Of a stretch of DNA of 7,499 nt, positions 1 through 6,363 are shown piece by piece. Position numbers and translations under genes: made by a program. The notes below the pieces were generated by a model that had not been told where the DNA came from, did no database searches, and saw nothing but the letters and a program-made list of their open reading frames with translations. How positions within the stretch are numbered: the stretch's first letter is position 1; every line of letters starts with the position of its first letter. The stretch comes from an uncultured Prevotella sp. Lineage in GTDB: Bacteria > Bacteroidota > Bacteroidia > Bacteroidales > Bacteroidaceae. The stretch spans positions 1 to 7,499 of the forward strand of contig USHW01000069.1 in assembly GCA_900554545.1 (NCBI GenBank), given 5' to 3'.

Positions 1-130
1 TAATTTTGTACGATTTTATAATCCTTTTCTCATCCAACAAAACTGCGGATGAACCCCTCTTGCAAAGCCACTGGATGTTAAAGCCGCCGACATTTATAAC
101 GCAACACGCCCGAAATGACGAAAAAATGAC

Positions 131-138
131 TAACTTTG
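131..138 (+). promoter_or_regulatory. Bacteroidetes-type -7 promoter element for the LUD-domain gene
   Basis: TAACTTTG at 131-138 fits the Bacteroidetes primary sigma -7 consensus TAnnTTTG and is followed by CA, as is common for this element. No convincing -33 TTTG lies about 20 bases upstream, so only half of the promoter is seen. Transcription from here would begin near 144-147 and give a leader of about 30 bases before the ATG at 177. This is the main reason for choosing that start over codons further upstream. Another TAnnTTTG match, TAATTTTG, lies at 1-8, but its upstream half would be outside the window. Confidence 0.55.
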
Positions 139-176
139 CAAGCACATTTATCCGTGAACTTAATACAAAACGCATT

Positions 177-812
177 ATGACACCTAAAGAAACACGCAAC
201 CAACGGCTTGCGGAGAAGATGATAAAGAACCTGAAAAGGCGCAACTTCGAGGCCATATACTGCCCCACGGCGGCTGAAGCAGTTGAACAAGTGTCGGCCA
301 TGATACCCGACGGAAGCAGCGTATCATGGGGCGGCTCGATGACAATACGTGACATGGGGCTGACCGAAGTGCTGCACAAACGCAGCCTGAAACTGCTCGA
401 CCGCGACCTTGCCGCCGACCGTGACGAGGCGCAACGCATATACCGCGAGGCGTTTTCGGCCGACTTTTACCTGACAAGCGCCAATGCGATAAGCGAAGAC
501 GGCGTGATTGTGAACATCGACGGCAACGGCAACCGCGTGGCCGCCATCACCTTCGGGCCTAAGAAAGTAATCCTCGTAATAGGGCTTAACAAGGTGGCGC
601 AGGATGTAAACGCCGCCCTTGTCAGGGCGCGTTCGACGGCCAGTCCCATCAACGCCGCACGCTTCGACATAAAGACCCCGTGCCAGGTTGACGGCGTATG
701 CCACAACTGCAACTCGCCCGAAAGCATCTGCAACTACATCCACTTCATGCGCAACTCTCACCCGGCCGGCCGCCACACGGTTGTATTAGTAGGAGAAGAG
801 CTGGGGTATTAA
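177..812 (+). CDS. LUD-domain (LutC/YkgG-like, DUF162) lactate utilization family protein
   Basis: This encodes 211 residues, the usual size for a single-domain LUD (DUF162) protein. An N-terminal helical stretch is followed by the family signature G46-S-S-V-S-W-G-G-S-M55 and then an alpha/beta core with G118-N-R-V-A-A-I-T-F126 and V131-I-L-V-I-G136. The C-terminal part has four cysteines, C169, C175, C178 and C185 (C-x5-C-x2-C-x6-C), and ends in a beta-strand-like VVLVGEELGY. LUD proteins include LutC of the lactate-oxidising LutABC complex, but no lutA or lutB is visible here, so the substrate is unknown. The cysteines could hold an Fe-S cluster or zinc; this is inference. The reading frame runs open upstream to a TTG at position 6. 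I prefer the ATG at 177 because the -7 promoter motif lies at 131-138 and the residues before it do not look like the family. The protein is probably cytoplasmic. Confidence 0.85.
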   Translation: MTPKETRNQRLAEKMIKNLKRRNFEAIYCPTAAEAVEQVSAMIPDGSSVSWGGSMTIRDMGLTEVLHKRSLKLLDRDLAADRDEAQRIYREAFSADFYLTSANAISEDGVIVNIDGNGNRVAAITFGPKKVILVIGLNKVAQDVNAALVRARSTASPINAARFDIKTPCQVDGVCHNCNSPESICNYIHFMRNSHPAGRHTVVLVGEELGY

Positions 813-815
813 GAT

Positions 816-988
816 ACCCACCCCAACCCTCCCGAAGGAAGGGAGCTTGATATGCCTTTGCTTTAATATACATACAAGGTACAAGAAAGTGGGTTGAAAA
901 ATGAGATTTTGATAACATCAGTATAACAATTAAATAAAAACCGCCACAGAGTAATCAAACTCCCTCCCTTCGGGAGGGCTGGGGTGGG
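816..988. repeat. REP/BIME-like paired palindromic element A (between LUD gene and topB)
   Basis: Two inverted arms lie at 816-845 and about 959-988. Over the 30 bases of the left arm, 28 match the reverse complement of the right arm. Each arm can also fold alone. The right arm has a perfect 7-bp stem, CCCTCCC (962-968) with GGGAGGG (972-978) and a TTC loop. The left arm has CTCCC (829-833) with GGGAG (841-845). A G-rich or C-rich tail lies outside each hairpin. The 113-base centre is AT-rich, and I see no gene or TAnnTTTG promoter in it. This design, two palindromes in opposite orientation in a spacer, is that of REP pairs (BIMEs), which in other bacteria are mobilised by RAYT transposases. 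No RAYT gene is present here. The left arm starts 4 bases after the LUD stop codon and could also act as a terminator. Confidence 0.75.
972..988 (+). promoter_or_regulatory. Predicted G-quadruplex motif in the topB leader
   Basis: The + strand reads GGGAGGGCTGGGGTGGG, four G tracts of at least three separated by loops of 1, 2 and 1 bases. This fits the strict G-quadruplex pattern with very short loops. It ends 10 bases before the topB ATG, so it would lie in the mRNA leader if transcription starts upstream. Its first two tracts are the 3' half of the 962-978 hairpin, so the two folds exclude each other. The left arm of the same element carries an equivalent motif on the minus strand (833-817, loops 1, 2, 1). 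The motif is seen directly; folding and any effect on expression are inference. Confidence 0.5.
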
Positions 989-998
989 TCCTCTATAA

Positions 999-3044
999 AT
1001 GATTGTCTGCATCGCCGAGAAACCGAGCGTGGCGCGCGACATAGCGCGAATACTGGGCGCAACAGCCTCGCACAAGGGCTACATCGAAGGCAACGGATAC
1101 CAGGTGACATGGACTTTCGGCCACCTGTGTACGCTGAAAGAGCCTGACGACTACACCCCGATGTGGAAACGGTGGGCGCTCGGCTCACTGCCCATGATAC
1201 CCCAGCGCTTCGGCATTAAGCTCATCGAGGACAAAGGAGTGGCCGAACAGTTTGCCGTGATAGAACGCCTTATGCAGGCCGCCGACGGCATAATAAACTG
1301 CGGCGACGCCGGACAGGAGGGCGAACTGATACAGCGTTGGGTGATGCAGAAGGCGCAGGCGAAGTGCCCTGTGAAGCGTCTCTGGATTTCGTCGATGACC
1401 GACGAGGCCATACGCGACGGCTTCCGCACGCTGAAAGACCAAGAGGAATACAAGCCTTTGTATCTTGCCGGACTTAGCCGGGCCATCGGCGACTGGCTGC
1501 TCGGCATGAACGCGACACGTCTGTACACACTGAAATACGGGCAAAACCGGCAGGTGCTGTCCGTAGGACGTGTGCAGACGCCTACCCTTGCGCTGATTGT
1601 CAACCGACAGAAGGAAATAGACAACTTCAAACCCGAACCTTATTGGGTGCTCTCCACGGTGTACCGCGACACGCTGTTCACCGCCACAAAAGGCAAGTTC
1701 ACAAACAAGGAAGAGGGCGAACAGTCGTTCGCGCAGATTGAGGGAAAGCCCTTCACCATAACCGACGTGCAGAAGAAAGCCGGCCGCGAAGCCCCTCCCC
1801 ACCTCTACGACCTCACCTCCTTGCAGGTTGACTGCAACAAGAAGTTCTCCATGAGCGCCGAAACCACGCTCAATGTAATCCAGTCGCTTTACGAGAAAAA
1901 GCTCACGACATACCCCCGTGTGGACACTCAGTACCTGAGCGACGACATCTATCCCAAATGCGCCGCCACCCTGCGTGGACTACGGGGCTACGAGGCGTTC
2001 ACCCAACCGCTGGCCGGAAAGCCACTGCCGAAGAGCAAAAAGGTGTTCGACTCGTCAAAAGTCACCGACCACCACGCCATCATACCCACCGGCGTTCCCG
2101 CCCAAAGCCTTACCGACTTGGAGCGGAACGTCTACGACCTGATAGCCCGCCGCTTCATCAGCGTGTTCTATCCCGACTGCAAGTTTTCAACAACAACCGC
2201 CACGGGACGTGTTGACGAAGTTGACTTCAAGGTATCCGGCAAGCAGATACTTGACCCCGGATGGCGCGTGCTGTATGCGAAGGACGTGCCGCAGGACGAC
2301 AACGACAGCTCGAAACAACAGGACGAGGAGCGCACCTTGCCTGCATTCACCAAGGGAGAAAGCGGCCCTCACAAGCCGACGCTTACCGAAAAGTGGACAT
2401 CTCCGCCTCCATACTACACCGAAGCGACGCTGCTCAGGGCGATGGAAACGGCCGGCAAGTTTGTGGAAGACGAGGAGTTGCGCGCCGCCTTGAAAGAAAA
2501 CGGCATCGGAAGGCCGTCGTCGAGGGCAAATATCATCGAAACTCTGTTCAAGAGACACTACATAAGGCGTGAACGGAAGAAGATTGTCGCCACACCTACA
2601 GGCATCGAGCTTATCGGCATCATCAAGGAAGAACTGCTCAAGAGCTGCGAGCTTACCGGTATATGGGAGAAAAAGCTGCGTGATATCGAGCACAAGAAGT
2701 ATGACGCAGGGCAGTTCATTGACGAACTGAAGCAGCAAATAACGACCATCGTAAACGACGTGCTGGCCGACAACAGCAACCGCCACGTAGCCGTAACGAC
2801 CGACGAAGACCTGAAGAAAAAGGTCAAAAAGAAAACCGCAACGCCCAAACCGACAGCACAACCGAAGGCAAAACCGGCCAAGACAGCACCGAAAAAGGAA
2901 GAACAAACGCTGCCAGCCGATGACACAATCATAGGCAAAGTCTGCCCCGTATGCGGCAAAGGGCACATCATAAAGGGCAAGACGGCCTACGGATGCGACC
3001 GCTGGAAAGAAGGATGTACATTCCGCCTGCAGTTCAAACAATAA
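999..3044 (+). CDS. topB: DNA topoisomerase III (type IA)
   Basis: This is a complete 681-residue type IA topoisomerase, which passes single strands through a transient 5'-phosphotyrosyl break and serves in decatenation and recombination processing. The TOPRIM domain comes first, with catalytic E7 in I-A-E7-K-P-S and D103-A-G-Q-E107-G-E109. The family's second acidic position, D105 in E. coli TopB, is glycine here. Further motifs are S188-V-G-R-V-Q-T-P, the active-site tyrosine Y305 in T-Y305-P-R-V-D-T, T356-D-H-H-A-I-I-P-T364 and E500-N-G-I-G-R-P-S-S508. A Lys/Ala/Pro-rich basic linker (about 605-636) leads to a C-terminal zinc ribbon with C649-x2-C652 and C666-x6-C673. The ATG at 999 is chosen because the protein starts at once with the conserved MIVCIAEKPSVARDIA. 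No Shine-Dalgarno or TAnnTTTG promoter is evident. The leader is occupied by repeat element A, so cotranscription with the LUD gene is possible. Confidence 0.97.
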   Translation: MIVCIAEKPSVARDIARILGATASHKGYIEGNGYQVTWTFGHLCTLKEPDDYTPMWKRWALGSLPMIPQRFGIKLIEDKGVAEQFAVIERLMQAADGIINCGDAGQEGELIQRWVMQKAQAKCPVKRLWISSMTDEAIRDGFRTLKDQEEYKPLYLAGLSRAIGDWLLGMNATRLYTLKYGQNRQVLSVGRVQTPTLALIVNRQKEIDNFKPEPYWVLSTVYRDTLFTATKGKFTNKEEGEQSFAQIEGKPFTITDVQKKAGREAPPHLYDLTSLQVDCNKKFSMSAETTLNVIQSLYEKKLTTYPRVDTQYLSDDIYPKCAATLRGLRGYEAFTQPLAGKPLPKSKKVFDSSKVTDHHAIIPTGVPAQSLTDLERNVYDLIARRFISVFYPDCKFSTTTATGRVDEVDFKVSGKQILDPGWRVLYAKDVPQDDNDSSKQQDEERTLPAFTKGESGPHKPTLTEKWTSPPPYYTEATLLRAMETAGKFVEDEELRAALKENGIGRPSSRANIIETLFKRHYIRRERKKIVATPTGIELIGIIKEELLKSCELTGIWEKKLRDIEHKKYDAGQFIDELKQQITTIVNDVLADNSNRHVAVTTDEDLKKKVKKKTATPKPTAQPKAKPAKTAPKKEEQTLPADDTIIGKVCPVCGKGHIIKGKTAYGCDRWKEGCTFRLQFKQ

Positions 3045-3069
3045 ATAACAGCAAAACAAGTTATTATAT

Positions 3070-3160
3070 AAAGCCCCTCCCGACCTCCCCCGTGGGGAGG
3101 AGCAAGATTACCGTCAAAGCTGTCTTTCCCATCCCCACGGGGGAGGTCGGGGGGGCTTTT
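3070..3160. repeat. REP/BIME-like paired palindromic element B, possible terminator (between topB and porE)
   Basis: Two arms of about 30 bases, 3070-3100 and 3131-3160, are inverted copies that differ by a one-base indel and about one mismatch. The left arm forms a perfect 7-bp stem, CCTCCCC (3084-3090) with GGGGAGG (3094-3100) and a CGT loop. The right arm forms TCCCC (3132-3136) with GGGGA (3140-3144) and an ACG loop. The spacer between the arms is 30 bases. The outer ends read AAAGCCCC and GGGGCTTTT, so the full stem followed by TTTT resembles a Rho-independent terminator on both strands and could end topB transcripts. Its layout matches element A (hairpin plus G- or C-rich tail, inverted pair) but the sequence differs. 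The right arm ends 15 bases before the porE start, leaving little room for a promoter. Confidence 0.75.
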
Positions 3161-3174
3161 CATCCTTCTATGAC

Positions 3175-5247
3175 ATGAACATCAGAACATCGGCATATAT
3201 ATTAATAGGTGTATTGGCGTTTTCTTTCACCTCATGCGGCGCCGACCACTACATGAAAAAAGGCGAAAAAGCCCTCGCCTTGGGCGAATATTTCGACGCG
3301 GCAGAGGAATTCAAGATAGCCTACAACAAAACACCGGCGAAAGAAAAGGCCAAACGCGGACAGCGGGCGGCAAAGCTTGCCTACTGCTACGACCGCATAA
3401 ACTCCAACGCAAAAGCAATAGCCGCGTACCGGAACGTCATACGCTACAAGCAGGACAGCATCAACACACACCTCGCCTTGGCACGCCTGCTTATGAAGGC
3501 GGCCAGTTACAAGGAAGCGGCAAAGGAATACCAGCTTGTATTGGACACGCTTCCTGACAACGGACAGGCCAAGACAGGACTGCTCGCAGCACAGACCGCA
3601 CAAGCCGAAAAAGACGCAGGCTCAAGATACATAGTCAAGAAGATGGACATATTCAACTCGCGCCGGGCCGACTATTCGCCAATGTTCTTCGGCGACGAGT
3701 ACGACCAACTGTACTTCACTTCCACCCGCAACGAGGCTCTTGGAGACGAACTTAGCGGAATAACAGGCACGAAGAACGGTGACATCTTCTACTCTCAGAA
3801 AGACGAAAAGGGCAAATGGCTACGCCCGGAAACCATCGAATCGGGACTGAACACCGAGAATGACGAGGGTGCATGCTGCTTTACACCCGACCAAAGGGAA
3901 ATGTATCTCACGCAATGTACTACCGACCCGAACTATCCGCGGTTTGCAACCATTGTGACATCTGCCAGGAGCGACGCCGCATGGGGCAAGCCCACACCGC
4001 TCGAACTGACACGCGACACGCTGTCAAGCTACGCCCACCCGGCAATATCTCCCGACGGGCAGTGGCTTTACTTTACGTCTGACATGCCCGGAGGCAAGGG
4101 CGGACTCGACATCTGGCGCATACGTATGACTGCCGCCGGGCTTGGTGGCGTCGAGAACCTTGGCGAACCTATCAACACCGAAGGCGACGAGATGTTTCCA
4201 ACATTCAGACCTAACGGCGACTTGTACTTCTCGTCCAACGGCCACAAAGGATTTGGAGGACTTGACATTTACATAGCCAAGGCCGACCCAAAAACGGGCC
4301 GAGTGACGCTGGAACACCCCGGCTACCCGCTCAACTCACAAGGCGACGACTTCGGAATGACCTTCGAAGGCCCTCACAACCGCGGCTTCTTCTCATCCAA
4401 CAGGGGCGACGCACGCGGCTACGACCACATCTACAGCTTTGAGAAACCTGAAATAATACAGACCGTAAAGGGCTGGGTTTACGAGATGGACGGCTACGAA
4501 CTGCCCGAAGCTTTGGTGTACATGGTTGGAAGCGACGGCACAAACCTGAAGCTAGGCGTGAAGATGGACGGCTCGTTTACGCAGGTTATCCAGCCCGGCG
4601 TTGACTACATCATGCTGGCTACATGCAAAGGTTTCCTCAACCATAAGGAGGAACTTCGCGTAGAACCGGTGCAGGAGTCGGAGGAATATGTGCTGCAATT
4701 CCCGTTGGCGTCAATCCGCGTTCCCGTGCTGATTGACAACATTTTCTACGACTTCGACAAGTATTCGCTGCGCCCTGAATCGACCGCCGCACTCGACGAA
4801 CTCGTGAAACTGCTCAACGAAAACCCAAACGTCACCATAGAACTCAGCGCACACTGCGACTACAAGGGCAGCGAGGAATACAACAAAACACTGTCGCAAC
4901 GCAGGGCGCAGGCCGTTGTCGATTACCTGATTGAACATGGAATAGCCGAAGACAGGCTGTCACCGGTTGGCTACGGCAAGGGAAAACCAAAGACCATACG
5001 CAAGAAACTGACCGAGAAGTACCCGTGGCTGAAAGAGGGCGACGTGCTTACCGAAGACTTCATAAAGAAGCTTGACCCTGAGAAACAGGAAATATGCAAC
5101 CAGCTGAACAGGCGGACGGAGTTCATTGTGCTGCGCATCACATACGGAATGTATGACGAGAAAGGCAACCTGAAGAACCCTCCGAAACCGCAAGAGCCTG
5201 AAAACGACGGCACGGACGACGGCGGATTTTACTTTGACATGGAATAA
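3175..5247 (+). CDS. porE: PorE-like TPR / beta-propeller / OmpA-family lipoprotein of the type IX secretion system
   Basis: These 690 residues have the domain order described for PorE (PG1058) of Porphyromonas gingivalis. A hydrophobic signal ends in a probable lipobox, F-T-S-C21. TPR-like helical repeats span about 24-145. A PD40/WD40-like beta-propeller spans about 165-425; clear blades include H288-P-A-I-S-P-D-G-Q-W-L-Y-F and F341-P-T-F-R-P-N-G-D-L-Y-F, and G-G-L-D-I occurs twice. A carboxypeptidase-regulatory-like beta domain spans about 430-510, and an OmpA C-terminal domain about 520-656. The OmpA part has F524-Y-D-F-D, H560-C-D562 and the peptidoglycan-binding motif N570-x2-L-S-x2-R577-A-x2-V581, then N645-R-R-T-E. 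The tail is Pro/Asp/Glu-rich. The inferred role is an outer-membrane-anchored periplasmic protein tying the secretion machine to peptidoglycan. Homologues outside T9SS exist, and no other por gene is in the window. The start at 3175 gives a complete signal peptide. Confidence 0.85.
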   Translation: MNIRTSAYILIGVLAFSFTSCGADHYMKKGEKALALGEYFDAAEEFKIAYNKTPAKEKAKRGQRAAKLAYCYDRINSNAKAIAAYRNVIRYKQDSINTHLALARLLMKAASYKEAAKEYQLVLDTLPDNGQAKTGLLAAQTAQAEKDAGSRYIVKKMDIFNSRRADYSPMFFGDEYDQLYFTSTRNEALGDELSGITGTKNGDIFYSQKDEKGKWLRPETIESGLNTENDEGACCFTPDQREMYLTQCTTDPNYPRFATIVTSARSDAAWGKPTPLELTRDTLSSYAHPAISPDGQWLYFTSDMPGGKGGLDIWRIRMTAAGLGGVENLGEPINTEGDEMFPTFRPNGDLYFSSNGHKGFGGLDIYIAKADPKTGRVTLEHPGYPLNSQGDDFGMTFEGPHNRGFFSSNRGDARGYDHIYSFEKPEIIQTVKGWVYEMDGYELPEALVYMVGSDGTNLKLGVKMDGSFTQVIQPGVDYIMLATCKGFLNHKEELRVEPVQESEEYVLQFPLASIRVPVLIDNIFYDFDKYSLRPESTAALDELVKLLNENPNVTIELSAHCDYKGSEEYNKTLSQRRAQAVVDYLIEHGIAEDRLSPVGYGKGKPKTIRKKLTEKYPWLKEGDVLTEDFIKKLDPEKQEICNQLNRRTEFIVLRITYGMYDEKGNLKNPPKPQEPENDGTDDGGFYFDME

Positions 5248-5269
5248 ACAAGAACAACTGTAGAGACTG

Positions 5270-5304
5270 ACGGCTTGGTATCTGCACGACAGATACCAAG
5301 CCGT
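5270..5304. terminator. Bidirectional stem-loop terminator between convergent genes
   Basis: A perfect 15-bp stem is formed by ACGGCTTGGTATCTG (5270-5284) and its reverse complement (5290-5304) with the five-base loop CACGA. It lies 22 bases after the porE stop and 54 bases after the stop of the convergent DUF5056-like gene, the expected place for a shared terminator. The + strand side is followed by TACATTATAAAA rather than a clear U tract. On the minus strand the T tract (5318-5313) comes before the hairpin. So it is not a textbook intrinsic terminator, but position and perfect pairing make this role likely. Confidence 0.8.
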
Positions 5305-5358
5305 TACATTATAAAAAAGCACGCCTTTGCCGTTGAATGAAGACGCAAAAGCCCCACG

Positions 5359-5694
5359 TCATTCCTCCGCAAGCACCTTATAGCCTCCCAAGAATATCGC
5401 CGACAGCAACAACAGCCATACAAGACAAGGCCTGCCTACAAGCCAAAGATGTACATCCAACTTGGCGAAAAAATCACAAAGACATGTCACCAACGCCCCA
5501 ATCCATCCGCATTTGGCTGCAAGCAACAGACCGGAAAGCACGCAGACGGCAGTCCAGATACGGTTCAGCCGCCGCGCACGGTCGGGCAATCGGCGCATTA
5601 CCCGGCGCGAGAAGTCATCGTCGGGAATATCCACCTTGTTCTCCTCAAAGAACTTCCTCACAATAAGTTCATCCCTGTTGTCATCCATAACCAT
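5359..5694 (-). CDS. DUF5056-like two-helix membrane protein, putative anti-sigma partner
   Basis: This small protein has 111 residues from the ATG at 5694, or 109 from the ATG at 5688. Its acidic/basic N-terminus (about 1-45) contains D25-D-D-F-S-R-R-V-M-R-R-L-P-D, which I associate with Bacteroidales DUF5056 proteins; this is from memory, not a search. Two hydrophobic segments follow, about 47-76 and 83-106, so it should sit in the inner membrane with the N-terminus probably cytoplasmic. It overlaps the end of the ECF sigma gene: the 5688 start sits in ATGGATGA, sharing 8 bases with the sigma stop, and the 5694 start shares 14. This suggests translational coupling. Location and topology suggest it binds the sigma factor, but it lacks the HxxxCxxC zinc motif of ZAS anti-sigma proteins, so that role is inference. 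Confidence 0.8.
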   Translation of the reverse strand: MVMDDNRDELIVRKFFEENKVDIPDDDFSRRVMRRLPDRARRLNRIWTAVCVLSGLLLAAKCGWIGALVTCLCDFFAKLDVHLWLVGRPCLVWLLLLSAIFLGGYKVLAEE

Positions 5695-6217
5695 TTTCTT
5701 TTAAATATAAAGCCAACTTAGCCTTACCGCGCGACAAGTGCGATTTCACCGTACCCACGGGTATGCCTGTTATCTCGGCGATGTCTTCCAACGACTGCCC
5801 TTCAACCAGTTGAAGCGTGATGCACGTGCGTTCCTCCGCCCGCAGCATACGCATGCAACGGTAAATGTCCATCCGCATTCCGCCGTCAGCCCCACCGGCG
5901 GCAATCTTGACGGCATCGGCATCAACACTGTCAAGACGCTTCCGGGCACGGACATCATCCAAAAGCACATGGTAAGCAGTGCGGAACAGCCATGTAGAGA
6001 AGCCCGACAGGTTGCGGAAACGCCCTATGTTGACGTAAGCCTTGATAAAAGTCTCCTGCGCAAGGTCGTCACTCAGCTGCGCATCGCCGAGTGTATGCCC
6101 CATGAAGAAGCTGCGCACGGACGACTGGTACTTCTTTACAAGCGCGTCAAAAGCACGCTTGTCGCCGAACGCCACAACCCTGGCCACCAACGATATGTCG
6201 TTAAGAGATTTCCCCAT
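5681..6217 (-). CDS. ECF-type RNA polymerase sigma-70 factor
   Basis: The 178 residues have the usual ECF two-domain layout. Region 2 lies at about 24-95, with F23-D-A-L-V-K-K-Y30, D50-D-L-A-Q-E-T-F-I-K-A60 and F73-S-T-W-L-F-R-T. A short linker (about 96-117) has a glycine-rich patch, A-A-G-G-A-D-G-G. Region 4 lies at about 118-170, with a helix-turn-helix L143-E-D-I-A-E-I-T-G-I-P-V-G-T-V-K-S-H160 for -35-type recognition. It directs core RNA polymerase to a set of promoters; the regulon cannot be read here. The ATG at 6217 is chosen because the nearest upstream ATG, 13 bases earlier, is out of frame. No TAnnTTTG site is seen in the 146 bases upstream, so it may be read through from the DUF6249-like gene. 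It overlaps the DUF5056-like gene downstream. Confidence 0.95.
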   Translation of the reverse strand: MGKSLNDISLVARVVAFGDKRAFDALVKKYQSSVRSFFMGHTLGDAQLSDDLAQETFIKAYVNIGRFRNLSGFSTWLFRTAYHVLLDDVRARKRLDSVDADAVKIAAGGADGGMRMDIYRCMRMLRAEERTCITLQLVEGQSLEDIAEITGIPVGTVKSHLSRGKAKLALYLKENGYG

Positions 6218-6315
6218 TGCCTGAAAGCATGTTTAATCAAGAAGCCACACGCACAATAAAACCAACAGCAGGCGGAAAGCACTATATATGTACAACCGGC
6301 ACATTGCTTAGTCCT

Positions 6316-6340
6316 GCCGCATCAAAAGGCATGCGGCCTT
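6316..6340 (-). terminator. Weak hairpin between the DUF6249-like gene and the sigma gene
   Basis: GCCGCAT (6316-6322) pairs perfectly with ATGCGGC (6331-6337) around an 8-base loop. It lies 27 bases beyond the stop of the DUF6249-like gene on the minus strand. The overlapping pair AAGGC (6326-6330) and GCCTT (6336-6340) gives a second, mutually exclusive stem. No U tract follows on the minus strand, so it may be an attenuator, an mRNA-processing site or chance rather than a true terminator. If it does not terminate, the three minus-strand genes can form one operon. Confidence 0.3.
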
Positions 6341-6363
6341 GGCGTCAACACTTACTTAGAATA

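Noticed and set aside
30..52. Stem-loop TCATCC/GGATGA near the left edge
   Set aside because: It is only 6 bp with an 11-base loop and no U tract; there is not enough to call a terminator.
98..109. 12-base match AACGCAACACGC shared with about 7143-7154
   Set aside because: About one such match is expected by chance in a window of this size.
6..176. N-terminal extension of the LUD protein from a TTG start at position 6
   Set aside because: The start is TTG, a TAnnTTTG promoter element lies inside the extension at 131-138, and the extra 57 residues do not resemble the family N-terminus.
1185..1802. 205-codon minus-strand open frame opposite topB
   Set aside because: It lies wholly inside the conserved TopB coding sequence and encodes no recognisable motif; it is an antisense shadow of a GC-rich gene.
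2187..3059. 290-codon minus-strand open frame opposite the 3' part of topB
   Set aside because: It is Cys/Phe/Leu/Arg-rich, mirrors the zinc ribbon and basic linker of TopB, and has no promoter or family signature.
5738..6259. 173-codon + strand open frame over the sigma gene
   Set aside because: It is antisense to a clear ECF sigma factor, and its His/Arg-rich composition is typical of a shadow frame.
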